Below are positions 49,250 to 64,000 of a stretch of 64,000 nt of DNA, one piece after another. The number at the start of each line of letters is the position of its first letter. The stretch's first letter is position 1. The notes under the pieces were generated by a model. That model worked only from the letters and a program-made list of their open reading frames with translations. It was not told the origin of the DNA and searched no databases. The position numbers were made by a program, and so were the translations under genes. Source of the stretch: Syngnathus acus (lineage: Eukaryota; Chordata; Actinopteri; Syngnathiformes; Syngnathidae); NCBI RefSeq assembly GCF_901709675.1, contig NC_051099.1:4340001-4404000 (forward strand), in the 5' to 3' direction.

Positions 49250-49580
49250 CAGGGGTGTTGACCTCCAGTCTTCAGGGGGCCGCGTTCCAATATGTATTCC
49301 AAGTTACCCTCGTTAAACACACCTGCGTGAAAAGTTTTGGTCATTTTCACGTGCTGCAGGAGCTAAAAGTTTTCACGCAGGTGCACTTAACGAGGGAATC
49401 TTAGGGGCCGCGTTCCAATATGTTTTCCAAGTTACCCTCGTTAAACACACCTGCGTGAAAAGTTTTTGGTCAGTTTCACGTTCGGCAGGAGCTAAAACTT
49501 TTCGCGCAGGTGCGCTTAACGAGGGAATCTTGGAAAACATGTTGGAACGCGGCCCCGAGGACGAGAGCTTGACACCTGTG
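49250..49580. mobile_element. MITE, hAT-type, with internal palindromes
   Basis: The left end caggggtgttgacctccagt and right end (minus strand) cacaggtgtcaagctctcgt form imperfect terminal inverted repeats, followed by the shared ggggccgcgttccaa block common in fish hAT-derived MITEs. The interior holds two related inverted repeats built on ccctcgttaa...ttaacgaggg. The right half is the obvious parent of the 235-bp satellite beside it. Confidence 0.65.
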
Positions 49581-51990
49581 ACCTTTGACCATGATATTTC
49601 CCTAATAAAGTGGCCTGTGATTAGGTACACTTGAAAATGGCGGTGTACCTAATGGAGTGTCCGTGTGCTCCCCTCGTTAAGCGCACCTGCGTGAAAAGTT
49701 TTAGCTCCTGCAGAACGTGAAAGGGGCTAAAACTTTTCACGCAGGTGCGCTTAACGAGGGTCACTTGGAAAACATGTTGGAACGCGGCCCCGAGGTCTAG
49801 AGCTTGACACCCGTGACCTTTGACCATGATATTTCCCTAATAAAGTGGCCTGTGATCAGGTACACTTGAAAATGGCGGTGTACCTAATGGAGTGTCCGTG
49901 TGCTCCCCTCGTTAAGCGCACCTGCGTGAAAAGTTTTAGCTCCTGCAGAACGTGAAAGGGGCTAAAACTTTTCACGCAGGTGCGCTTAACGAGGGTCACT
50001 TGGAAAACATGTTGGAACGCGGCCCCGAGGACTAGAGCTTGACACCCGTGACCTTTGACCATGATATTTCCCTAATAAAGTGGCCTGTGATTAGGTACAC
50101 TTGAAAATGGCGGTGTACCTAATGGAGTGTCCGTGTGCTCCCCTCGTTAAGCGCACCTGCGTGAAAAGTTTTAGCTCCTGCAGAACGTGAAAGGGGCTAA
50201 AACTTTTCACGCAGGTGCGCTTAACGAGGGTCACTTGGAAAACATGTTGGAACGCGGCCCCGAGGACTAGAGCTTGACACCCGTGACCTTTGACCATGAT
50301 ATTTCCCTAATAAAGTGGCCTGTGATCAGGTACACTTGAAAATGGCGGTGTACCTAATGGAGTGTCCGTGTGCTCCCCTCGTTAAGCGCACCTGCGTGAA
50401 AAGTTTTAGCTCCTGCAGAACGTGAAAGGGGCTAAAACTTTTCACGCAGGTGCGCTTAACGAGGGTCACTTGGAAAACATGTTGGAACGCGGCCCCGAGG
50501 ACTAGAGCTTGACACCCGTGACCTTTGACCATGATATTTCCCTAATAAAGTGGCCTGTGATTAGGTACACTTGAAAATGGCGGTGTACCTAATGGAGTGT
50601 CCGTGTGCTCCCCTCGTTAAGCGCACCTGCGTGAAAAGTTTTAGCTCCTGCAGAACGTGAAAGGGGCTAAAACTTTTCACGCAGGTGCGCTTAACGAGGG
50701 TCACTTGGAAAACATGTTGGAACGCGGCCCCGAGGACTAGAGCTTGACACCCGTGACCTTTGACCATGATATTTCCCTAATAAAGTGGCCAGTGATTAGG
50801 TACACTTGAAAATGGCGGTGTACCTAATGGAGTGTCCGTGTGCTCCCCTCGTTAAGCGCACCTGCGTGAAAAGTTTTAGCTCCTGCAGAACGTGAAAAGA
50901 GCTAAAACTTTTCACACAGGTGCGCTTAACGAGGGACTCTTGGAAAACATGTTGGAACGCGGCCCCGAAGACTAGAGCTTGACACCCGTGACCTTTGACC
51001 ATGATATTTCCCTAATAAAGTGGCCTGTGATTAGGTACACTTGAAAATGGCGGTGTACCTAATGGAGTGTCCGTGTGCTCCCCTCGTTAAGCGCACCTGC
51101 GTGAAAAGTTTTAGCTCCTGCAGAACGTGAAAGGGGCTAAAACTTTTCACGCAGGTGCGCTTAACGAGGGTCACTTGGAAAACATGTTGGAACGCGGCCC
51201 CGAGGACTAGAGCTTGACACCCGTGACCTTTGACCATGATATTTCCCTAATAAAGTGGCCTGTGATTAGGTACACTTGAAAATGGCGGTGTACCTAATGG
51301 AGTGTCCGTGTGCTCCCCTCGTTAAGCACACCTGCGTGAAAAGTTTTAGCTCCTGCAGAACGTGAAAGGGGCTAAAACTTTTCACGCAGGTGCGCTTAAC
51401 GAGGGTCACTTGGAAAACATGTTGGAACGCGGCCCCGAGGACTAGAGCTTGACACCCGTGACCTTTGACCATGATATTTCCCTAATAAAGTGGCCTGTGA
51501 TTAGGTACACTTGAAAATGGCGGTGTACCTAATGGAGTGTCCGTGTGCTCCCCTCGTTAAGCGCACCTGCGTGAAAAGTTTTAGCTCCTGCAGAACGTGA
51601 AAAGAGCTAAAACTTTTCACGCAGGTGCGCTTAACGAGGGACTCTTGGAAAACATGTTGGAACGCGGCCCCGAGGACTAGAGCTTGACACCCGTGACGTT
51701 TGACCATGATATTTCCCTAATAAAGTGGCCTGTGATTAGGTACACTTGAAAATGGCGCTGTACCTAATGGAGTGTCCGTGTGCTCCCCTCGTTAAGCGCA
51801 CCTGCGTGAAAAGTTTTAGCGCCTGCAGAACGTGAAAGGGGCTAAAACTTTTCACGCAGGTGCGCTTAACGAGGGTCACTTGGAAAACATGTTGGAATGC
51901 AGCCCCGAGGACTGGAGTTTGACGACTGTGACCTTTGACCATGATATTTCCCTAATAAAGTTGCCTGTTATAAGGTACGCCTGAAAATGG
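49577..51990. repeat. 235-bp satellite, ten copies, each with a 35-bp perfect inverted repeat
   Basis: Units start at 49577, 49813, 50048, 50283, 50518, 50753, 50988, 51223, 51458 and 51693, with a partial unit from 51928. Each contains gtgacctttgaccatgatat, cctaataaagtggcc, a small palindrome (taggtacac...gtgtaccta) and a hairpin. The hairpin's 35-base arms begin ccctcgttaagcgcacctgc and are exactly complementary across a 20-base loop. Copies differ at only a few positions, implying recent amplification or homogenisation. The repeated 68-codon minus-strand open frame has no gene-like features beyond the repeat itself. Confidence 0.93.
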
Positions 51991-52616
51991 CGGTGGCGAT
52001 ATAGACAGATGGATAGATGTAGATATAGATAGATGTATAGATGTATAGATAAGCGAGAAAAAATCAATTTTAGTGTCTTCAAACAAATAAATACAATATC
52101 CAGTTGTTTCTTTACAGTTTTAATACCTGCTTCCAAACATAATATTCAATGACCAAAAGAGACATGGACTGAAAACACATTTGTCGGGGGCTGTACTGTA
52201 TTCTGATGTACTGTATATCATACATTACTGTGGAATGTACATACTGTAGCACTAAATACTTTCAATCCTTTAGCCTGCGAACAAAGCAGACATATACTTT
52301 CTGTATACTCCACACAAATCATTCAAAGTAAATCTGATTGTTGATAGTGTAACATTTCCCTTTGCACATGTGTTTCGTGGCTAGGATGAATTACAACTAG
52401 GTTTCTCTTGTGATATGGACATTTTTAATAAATACAGAGGAACTAGAGATGGAAGCGGAGTGAGTTCTGCCCCGGACTTCGTCAGGGTAATGGGAAGTGA
52501 CCTGGTGGCATCCTCGCCGATCGCAGGGGGATTCAGAGTGTTTTGCCCACCGAAGGGATCGCTTTGGCAAGGAGGCCCGTGTGCGCTATAGGTGGCGTCG
52601 GTTCACTGCAGTCCCC
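51991..52616. other. Junction spacer between the satellite and dlat
   Basis: A (GATA)-like stretch at 52005-52050 (atagatagatg units), then AT-rich DNA containing the dlat 3' UTR on the minus strand. No exon is seen on the + strand. Confidence 0.55.
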
Positions 52617-56075
<3,459 letters not shown>

Positions 56076-57232
56076 GTCGGAGCCGTTGAATAACTATATA
56101 GAGCTATGATTTAAATAATTAGTTTACACGGACATGAGGAAAAGCCTCTAACAACCGCTCCGGTGCCACTCGTCACTTTCCAATGACCTCCTCCTCCTGT
56201 CCAAAACACACCGCTTTCCGGCACTCTACACGCATTGCCGTATCTCGGCTAAAGGTGTCGTAAAACTGTTGTGGTGTAAAATGAACGGCACACAAACAGA
56301 TAGATGTCCTGCAGACTGAAGTAAAAATAAATAAACAATATTTTTCATCTGCCAGTTTTATTTTGCACATCGTTCAACAAAAGACAAGTCACTTGTTTGT
56401 AAATCTTTAGATGCAGAATAAAAAAAAAATTAAAACTGTACATTTTGCAGACCGTTATGGCATTTAGTTTGACGCATAATCTAATTGGCTTGTTAGAAAA
56501 GGAAACAGTATTTAAGCATGAGTGCAAGTGAACAGGGTCTGACATAATTTCATCAACATGGAAGCGGAACACACACACAAAAACACTCACACACAATAAA
56601 TAAAGGTACAGTTCCTTATTTAGGTCCTAGAAGTCAAACTCATAGCAGAGCATCATTAAAAATACAAACATGACGTTTTTTTCCAACGAAACAGTAAACA
56701 GTAGGTTAACAGTGCCATTCATCAGCATTTCTAAGGCAAATAAATTTGACAACTATTCACAGAAGCATGTCCAGAAAGTTAACATGCAAGGCAGTTGAGT
56801 CATTTGAGGGGGGAAAACAACAATATTAACATCAGGCCACTTTTAAAATCATGTCCTATTAACTCCTGTGGTGGGTAATACTGACAACTTAAAATTACAT
56901 CTGTTGCAGGCTAAAGGATCAAATGCATTCAAACTGATACAGTTGTTTTAAAGACTACAGTGCTGAAAAATGAATGAATGAAAGGATATTCCAAACACTT
57001 CTAATACCAGTAACAGGAGGTGGACATTGTCAAATGTTAGATTTCTGACACTGTAGTGAAGGTCTGGCAATATCAAGGACATGGTTGCAAGGCACTGAGT
57101 TCTACGATATGACAAACATTGACACTACAGCGAGTCCAGCATAAAAATCCACATTTCTGACTGTCTTGTACAAAGTGTAAAAAGTCGAATCTCAAATTGT
57201 CTTCAAGCTTCCAGTTTCGTGGCTTTGTACAC
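56076..57232. other. dixdc1 3' UTR and dlat promoter
   Basis: On the minus strand this is the dixdc1 3' UTR (about 57232 down to 56350), then a short spacer that must contain the dlat promoter. No other exon is supported. The distance from the dixdc1 poly(A) signal to the dlat ATG is under 300 bases. Confidence 0.6.
56357..56362 (-). terminator. Candidate dixdc1 polyadenylation signal
   Basis: tttatt on the + strand (aataaa on the minus strand), about 870 bases after the dixdc1 stop and about 280 bases upstream of the dlat start codon. Confidence 0.5.
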
Positions 57233-60200
57233 CTATGAAGGTCTAAAAATGTAAAAAGAAAGCATTAAAAGAGCTCAGTAAAACTTGTAAAAAATAGGAG
57301 AGACATGTTGATGTTGTTACCTGTCTTGACCATGGTCTTCCTCCACCCAGGCTACAATTTTACCTTCCCAGCCAGGAACGATGGCACCATCTAGGAAAAC
57401 CTGTTTTCACACAAATAATACACCACACTGGATTTCACTTAGGCAATTCTCGAGTCTTCCATTGTGATGCCCCATCAGCCTCATCTTACCTCCTCTTTCA
57501 CAGTACCAAATTCCGGGTCCAAAGCCTTAAAGTGGTACCTGTAGTTCCCCTCTTGATCCACAGCTGCCTTCACATCCTTGAGAGTCACCTCACCCAACCT
57601 GTCGAAATGTAACACTCACATTGAAACCATATGTACAAATATGCTGACGTCATACTTAACTCACCTTTTGGGTATGTTGATCATCGAAGGTGTTGGGGAT
57701 CTTCCGGTGAAGTACAGTATCTTAGTGGAGGGTTTGGAGGTGCTGTTGGACTGACAAACCTCTGCAAGGAATCAAACCAGAAACACAGCGGATGCTAAAA
57801 ATACATATTAAGCATAACTCGTGTTTCACAGACTACTCAACTTACTTGGCCAAGAGTCACAATCACTGTTCTGTCCTTTGCGTCGGGGAGACTTCCCTCT
57901 AGCCTGGGGTAAATAAAATCCACAGGGAGGAATTCAAAATTTTGTTTGATTAGGTCGAACTCACACTAAAATACACACCCTGTGTGTATGTAGAGCATGC
58001 AGTCTGTCGATGAGTGACACGATGCCTTGCTCCAGGGTGTCCAGTGTGTGGTGCTGTGGGTCGTGGGCTCTGAAGTCGTTCCTCAGACTTCGGAGTGCAT
58101 CTCTGAGTAGCTGAACCTCGTCCGCCTTAAAAAAAAAAATGCTGTTTCATCGTCTACTTAATGTCAGTGAATTATCCATGACAACTTACACTTGATATGG
58201 AGGAAGCAGGATTTCCAGAGTGGCAATAGCCATTGTTTCCAGTGCATGGGGAAATCTGAGAAAGGTTTATTGTCAGATACATTCCTGGTGTTCAGAATTT
58301 GATAAGTCGTGTACTTAAAATCAACAATACCTGTTGTAGATCTCTATTCATTACTTCTTGCCTAATGCTGTTTTTGTGGTCGAGCTCCTTTTGTAACTCA
58401 CTCTGGGAGGGAAAAAAAACAACAACAAAAAACATCGCCCAGTAAGAACCTCGTGGAACAAAATGCAATTTATTCAACATGATTTCTGTACCTGCTCCTT
58501 TTGGCTTTCTTCAAGCTTTTGTTTGAGCTGTTGCAGAAGTCGGTCCTTCTGCCCAACTTCCTTCTTCGGTAACAAAAAAAAAAAAGAGGACAAATAAGTT
58601 ACAGAAGGCCAACTCAAAAGAGGAACAACAACAAGATTTGATACCAGCAATGCGGACCATATCTACTGAGAATAAAGAAAGGGGTTTTATGTAATGCCAT
58701 GGGAAGAAAGCAACATATGGTGTTGAGTTACAGTACTGTCTGTCCACCTTGCAGTCATTCCACAGGCGGTTACATTCCTCCAGCTTCCACTGCAGCTCGG
58801 TCTAGGACAAATAACATCCTTAGAATCCAAAATGACATTCAACACGGCGATTGAGTATATTTTCATACCTTGTGATTGTTCAGTTCATCCTTAGCCAGGC
58901 TGGCCCGAAGCAGCTCTTGCTTCAGTTGAAGTATGGCTGCCTCCTGAGTGCACAGGCGCTGCTGCTGGGCCTCCTGGAATTTTCATCACATAAGCAAAAC
59001 CCAGCTTGATTTTACCCGACGCTATTTGAGATTGTGTAAATTCTGCGTGCATCTTGCCTTGATTCCTTGGAGGTGTCTCATCTCTTGCTTACAGCACAAC
59101 AGCTCCCTCTAAACCGGTGAGTTAAATATGAATGGGTCTGACATAGCAAGAAAGAGCTTGTTGGATTTAATCAAGTGCTTGAAACGAAAAAAAAATAATA
59201 ATACAAAAACGTACCTTCAGCTCTCGAGACTCCTCCATACTCTGATCCAAACGGCTGCGGATGACTACCTGGGAAGAGAGCGAGGACAAAAGGAGGAGTG
59301 TGAGAATGCACGGAAACTGACACCCGTGTCAGCGCACACACATAGCTACATTGTCATACACACATACACACACAGTGTGTCAAGAAATGCGATCTATGTG
59401 GAGCACGAGGAAGCAGGGTAGGAATAAAAAGGGAGGGCTCCAACAGAAAATGAAAAGAAGCAATATAAATTAAAACATATGAAAGGAAGTGGGAGGGGGA
59501 GAAAATGCTTACCAGCTGTTGTTCGGGATGACCGTCATCCAAATTTATATTTAAAGACTGATCTTGCTCGTCCTCCGGCAGAGAGCCTTGCAGCAGGAGG
59601 GCCTCAGAAGCACAAAAGACAAAGGTTGACACCGGGGGGCGATGTAGAGCAATACAAAGTTCCCTTTTTGTAACCATAAACAAAAATAGTTATGAAAATA
59701 ATTATTTGACATCAGCAATTAAGTGTGATACACTATGCTGTTAGTGGTATAGTGGTATTAAAAAAAAAAAAAAAAAAGTCAATGCCTGAGCACAGTTCAC
59801 CTGGATTCAACTTTTACATTAAATAGTTTTAAAGCTGTTTTTAATCATTTATTCATTCATTTATCAAACAAGAAAAACACAAACTATCCACTTGTCTACC
59901 TGCAAAGCCGACACCATTTTACGAGTATCCTCAACCTCCCTCTTCAGAGTTTCACTGATGGAATACTCCCAGGTCGTCTCCGCTTCGGTAAGAGAAGACT
60001 CGACTACATGTAGATACTTAGTAATTAATAATGAGGCACAAATCACGCAACGCGTCGCGACTCCGAGACGTAACGCTTACCCTGGTCCTCTGATAGCGTG
60101 TGCTCTTCTTGCTGGTGGTCTGCTTGGGTGCTGGGTGGAGCTCTGGGAGATGGTAAAGGACTCACTGAGCTGAGACTCGAGAGAAACAAAGAAAGAAAGA

Positions 60201-62807
60201 TAGTGTGCAAATAAATCAAGAGAAAACACTTACAAAGGCTTTCAAAACATACGGTTATATAACGACATATTGCCACAACGGCATAGAGTCGAGCTCATTT
60301 TGTAATACAGTTTTAACACAACTAATCTTACCATTTAATCTGCGTTGCCCCCATCTGACTGACTGTGGTCCACCAGACTCATGCTAGTTCATCATCTTCC
60401 ACACTCTAACACACAAATATGCACACGCCCTCTGCGTCTTGCTAGTCACATGCTACCATGGCAACCAGCGCAGCTTTTCCACCAAAAGCCTATCTCCTAA
60501 TTAAGCCACACACAATGATGGGGTTTAACTTCTAATACTGCTGCACCGGTCAGTGCGGGAAAAAAAAAAAATGAAAAGAAACCAGAATATTAGAAACGCC
60601 TCTCAGTATGATACAATGCCAGTGTAAAAACAGGACATGTGATTGAAGAGGATAAAGGCTGATTATTTTTTTTTCCCCTCAATCCTCTGCTTCGGGAACA
60701 CACACCATGTTACCAACCCATCGGGCATGACACACATAGAAATAAATGGGAGAATGTAGTCTACTGTTCTGTTAGTGTGGAGAAGTAACTGTTAAAGACG
60801 GCAAATCATTGCTATTACATCACATTAACTGCAAGCAAAATTCAGCACATTTCGCCCCTGGTGTGAAATTACAGACAAACAGTCAACTGTTTGCTATCTA
60901 TATTTAAAAAAATTCCTCACACTTAGATTATAGCATTAAATGTTATAAGTTATTACCAAACTCTCAAGCCCACAACAGAAGAGATTAAGCCTTGAGATGT
61001 GTTGGTACCGATTTTCAATTACCTGTTGGTCTGTGCATTGTCCTGCTCGTCCGGGGTTCCTCTCTCGTACTGCTTCACCAGTGCACGAACACACACACTT
61101 TTGTCCAAATCTGACCTCCAGCCACTGAAAGGTGAGCCGCAAAGGATGTATTTGAAATCACTGTTATGCTTTACAGTCACTCGGAGAACCGATAAGAGGT
61201 GCAATAACAAGGCTCAGTTTGATTGACAGATTTCTTTGAAGTATTTTAGTTGTAGTTTAACTCATTTTGACTTTGGAGGTTGCACATAGCGTACCTGTGC
61301 ATGCGTGACGCACTTGCAGGCAGTGAGGCGTCATATCGGGCTGATGTTAGAGTAGCAGCAGCACCTTGCGCCAGTGCCACAGTGGACAGAGGGTTGTGGC
61401 AAGGTGCGCCTGTTGAGCCCCTCCCATTTCCTGAAGCAACCCTGTGATTGGCTGAGGGCTTGAAGTGAGCAGCCAGAGCCAGAATAATCCTCATCACAGA
61501 TTTCAGGTTACCTTCAACAATGTCTGCAGAAAGATAATTTCAAATAATTTTAAAAATCCATTAAAATGTCTATGGCAAGACATACCTCTTGCTGAGATAT
61601 GAGGCATGCGTATATGTCTGGAGGCGATGAACTGCAGGACTTGCTCCACATTCTTCCTGCTATCTTCTTTGCTTTGAGGAGCCACAGAAACATCCTCAAG
61701 CACTTCCCCAGCTGTTACAAATATGCATGAAAAAAAACCCAGGAAGATACAAATTATATGACCTTTCTAGAGGCTACAGGTTCATTACACTTTTTGACAA
61801 TGGGACAGTGTGATGTTGGAGAGTCGCCCTCTTGTGGTCGTATTGGGAAACGCGCCAACATTTTGCAGCATAGCTAGATCAGCTAGATTTTATTGATCGT
61901 AGTGCAGATAATTATTGCTCTTTGTCCAATCACAATTTCGACAATGCTGGATTGGTGTGCATTTACCAACTAACTCTATGAGCTGTACGAGAACCACTCC
62001 ATCCTGCAGATCCCTCCTGAGGTCAGTGATCGGCTTCAGTCCAGGTTTTCTCTTGAGCTGAGCGTTCACCCAGGAGATGTAGGTGGTCAGTTGTTGCTGT
62101 ATTTAAAAAAAGAATGCAAAAAAAAAACCCCATCACGGTTTAATTAATGTTGAAAAGAGGAAGTGTTTTCCTTATGGGACACACAAGGCAGAAAATAGTG
62201 CTCCTTTGTTTATCATGCCAGGACAAAGGGGGGTGGGGCCAGCCATCTGTATCCCAACTCCAAATGTTTTTTAAATTTCGTTTTAAAACTATAAAAAATA
62301 TTTTCTAAGGGTACAGTTGCCTTTAAATACCACACGCGTATATTTCAAGGGTTTTATTCCTTTTTTTAAATTAGTCGTCCCGTCCAATCACGTGACCACC
62401 GTTGTCCGGGATACACAAGCCACCCATTAACAACACATTTTTACTAATACGTCGCGCACATTTTAGCCTTATTGTATAGATCATCTAGCCGTGGTAAACT
62501 TATTTGTAACAACCAAAAAGTGACGCAGGCTTCTGTTCAAATCTTGATTTGTTTTGGGGGAAAATAACCACGTTAAACATTCGAGTTGGCATTTTCTTTA
62601 CCGTTACAAGAATAAACCACGTATATTCAGAATAAACCACGTATATTAATATCACACGTTTGATACTATGAAAAAGACAGAATCGCTCATGTCGTTGTGG
62701 TTTGCTGAAGCTAACCAACTAAACAGGAACCAGACAACGGTTACCTCGTTAAAGCCTCCGTGCAGCACCTCGTCAAGCAAACTTCCCCGTGAAAGTGAGG
62801 CGATCAT
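57233..62807 (-). CDS. dixdc1: DIXDC1 (Ccd1), CH and DIX domain protein
   Basis: I trace 21 coding exons and about 634 residues (human long form about 683), beginning 62745-62807, 61967-62096, 61586-61711, 61295-61523, 61023-61124, 60081-60169, 59900-60003, 59513-59602, 59215-59268 and 59058-59108. They continue 58869-58973, 58748-58801, 58492-58560, 58331-58402, 58190-58255, 57979-58125, 57846-57903, 57665-57761, 57490-57598, 57321-57400 and 57233-57242. The N-terminal calponin-homology domain includes YISWVNAQL and [19 protein letters not shown] long Gln/Glu/Leu-rich coiled coil follows, then the DIX domain ([48 protein letters not shown]). DIXDC1 polymerises with Dishevelled and Axin DIX domains, activates Wnt/beta-catenin signalling and binds actin. 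The intron after 59058 starts gcaaga (GC-AG). Acceptors at 58560 and 60169 have in-frame or nearby alternatives. Confidence 0.93.
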
Positions 62808-63420
62808 CTTTCCTCTCGAAAACCCATTAAAGCCAGCATAAGCGCCAGCTAGTCACTTAGACTAAAATTTCATGGTTAGGGATGAGCAGTAATAGGTTAA
62901 CTAAACAGTGCGGTTAGCGGTAGCCCTCCAAATGTCAAACATCGTTTGATGGACGGGAGGAGGAAACGGACGCCGTTAGTCAAGTAGGCACTGAACACAC
63001 GAGGAGCCCACACAACTTCCGGTTTGTGCTGTAAAAGTAAAACAAATAGTGACAACCTCCGGAAAAGGTTCGATTACCTGTGTTGAAGATTCAGAACCAA
63101 AAGTACAATCCAAAAACATTATTACATTTGGTACCCGAAGGCTACATTCGCTTTTAAAAATAGAGAATATTAATGAAAAAACGCTCAAATGATAATTTAC
63201 TAAAAACTAGTTCTGTATATGTAAACGTGTTTTATTACAATAAATCAAATTCATACATTCATACAAAATCATTTTTAAAAATGAGAACATCCTTTTGATT
63301 GATTAGGTGGAGTAATTAAATGCTAAATTAATGAACAGGATATGCTGTACAAATTAAGGCAAAATAAAATACATAAAAACATGAATCATGGCATTGCCAG
63401 GGGGAGAACAAAAAAGGTCA
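62808..63420. other. dixdc1 5' UTR and promoter region
   Basis: The dixdc1 5' UTR on the minus strand extends to roughly 63000. An ETS core (acttccgg at 63015-63022) marks a probable promoter. The rest, to the 3' end of the edge gene, is AT-rich with no exon. Confidence 0.5.
63015..63022 (-). promoter_or_regulatory. Candidate dixdc1 promoter ETS site
   Basis: acttccgg on the + strand (ccggaagt on the minus strand), about 210 bases upstream of the dixdc1 start codon. Confidence 0.4.
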
Positions 63421-63426
63421 TTTATT
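63421..63426 (-). terminator. Candidate polyadenylation signal of the edge gene
   Basis: tttatt on the + strand (aataaa on the minus strand), about 310 bases after the proposed stop codon. A taataaa at the stop codon itself is an alternative, giving a very short 3' UTR. Confidence 0.35.
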
Positions 63427-63732
63427 TTAATTAAAATCATAACTTCTTATTTGAATTCTTAACAGAAATAGCTGCTATTCTTATTTAATAAACTCATTAA
63501 TTGGCTTGCAAGTTCCAGAAGTTCCTGCACTGCACTGAGATACAAAATTTGACCTGAAAGTAAATTTACATGAAAGCATTACACACACCAATGTACACAT
63601 ATACAACTCCGATCTTTTTAATATACAAAACATATGCATAGATGTATCCATTATTTGTAGTGTTGTCACTGTAGGAGAACATTAAGACATTTGTGTGTGT
63701 CAAAAGTATTAAAAGTAATACTCACCTTTTTA

Positions 63733-64000
63733 TTAAGTTTGCTGATCTAACATTTGTATGTAAGGGAGGTAAATGTTTTTGGGTCCAGGAGGAGAAATAT
63801 AAACTTTCCCATCCTCCAATATAACATTCTCGCCAAACTCACACAGCTGAATCAAGAAAACAAACTTAGCTCCAGCATTTATGTACAAACTATTTGTATG
63901 TGGTACGTTTGTACCTGTTTTTGTAGAAGTTTCTGAGTTAGAGTCAGAAGTTTGCTTTGAGTGCTTTTTAGGATACTAAGACGCAAAGTGGCTCTAATTA
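63733..64000 (-). CDS. C-terminal exons of an unidentified gene (partial)
   Basis: Two minus-strand exons fit together in phase: 63915-64000 (running off the window or starting at a tag acceptor near its edge) and 63733-63846. The upstream exon reads as an amphipathic helix (LRLSILKSTQSKLLTLTQKL). The last exon begins LCEFGENVILEDGKVYISPP, continues GPKNIYLPYIQMLDQQT and ends in TAA. Splice sites are canonical (tcag acceptor, gtac donor context). A minus-strand aataaa at 63421-63426 could end the transcript. I do not recognise the protein. On human 11q23 the neighbours of DIXDC1 and DLAT include PIH1D2 and several small genes, but the remembered PIH1D2 C-terminus does not match. Confidence 0.55.

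Noticed and set aside
49621-51942. Ten copies of a 68-codon minus-strand open frame
   Set aside because: The frame lies wholly in the 235-bp satellite and reads through its hairpin. Its conservation follows from copy homogeneity, and no family is recognised.
49577-51990. Regular repeats with inverted symmetry resembling a CRISPR array
   Set aside because: The entire 235-bp unit is repeated, with no short repeat/unique spacer alternation, and the DNA is vertebrate.

Overview
This is vertebrate nuclear DNA, most likely from a teleost fish. Genes are split by GT-AG introns, the spacers are AT-rich, and there are long (CA)n, (TTTTG)n and (AATA)n microsatellites, fish-type MITEs and L2/SINE tails. 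I recognise seven protein-coding genes. I also model one histidine-rich gene I cannot name, and see the last exons of an unnamed gene at the right edge. Exon coordinates were worked out by hand from splice sites, reading-frame continuity and remembered family sequences. No alignment was run.

Layout. 1-17,561: a gene-poor spacer with MITEs, a foldback element and, at 11,922-15,238, a hAT-like element whose right end is separated from a duplicate of itself by about 2.8 kb of degenerate telomere-type (CCCTAA) satellite. 17,650-19,695 (+): flrt1, a single coding exon. 19,696-28,320: gene-poor spacer. 28,731-30,315 (+): zfpl1, 7 coding exons. 32,184-36,187 (+): an unnamed His/Ser-rich coiled-coil gene, 7 coding exons. 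37,369-38,756 (+): rom1, 4 exons. 40,785-43,196 (+): frmd8, 10 exons. 45,234-48,892 (+): vps51, 11 exons. 49,250-52,000: a MITE followed by ten 235-bp tandem copies, each carrying a 35-bp perfect inverted repeat. 52,617-56,075 (-): dlat, 14 exons. 57,233-62,807 (-): dixdc1, 21 coding exons. 63,733-64,000 (-): terminal exons of an unidentified gene.

The genes are unrelated in function: a synaptic/guidance receptor (FLRT1), a cis-Golgi RING-like protein (ZFPL1), a photoreceptor disc-rim tetraspanin (ROM1), an iRhom-binding FERM protein (FRMD8), a GARP/EARP tethering subunit (VPS51), pyruvate dehydrogenase E2 (DLAT) and a Wnt-pathway DIX protein (DIXDC1). What links them is synteny. FLRT1, ZFPL1, ROM1, FRMD8 and VPS51 lie on human 11q12-q13, while DLAT and DIXDC1 are neighbours on 11q23. 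The break between the two blocks coincides with the 235-bp satellite.

The most unusual items are the telomere-like higher-order array inside a hAT element, the hairpin satellite that seems to have grown out of a MITE, the histidine-rich gene, and an intron in rom1 that mammalian PRPH2 does not have.
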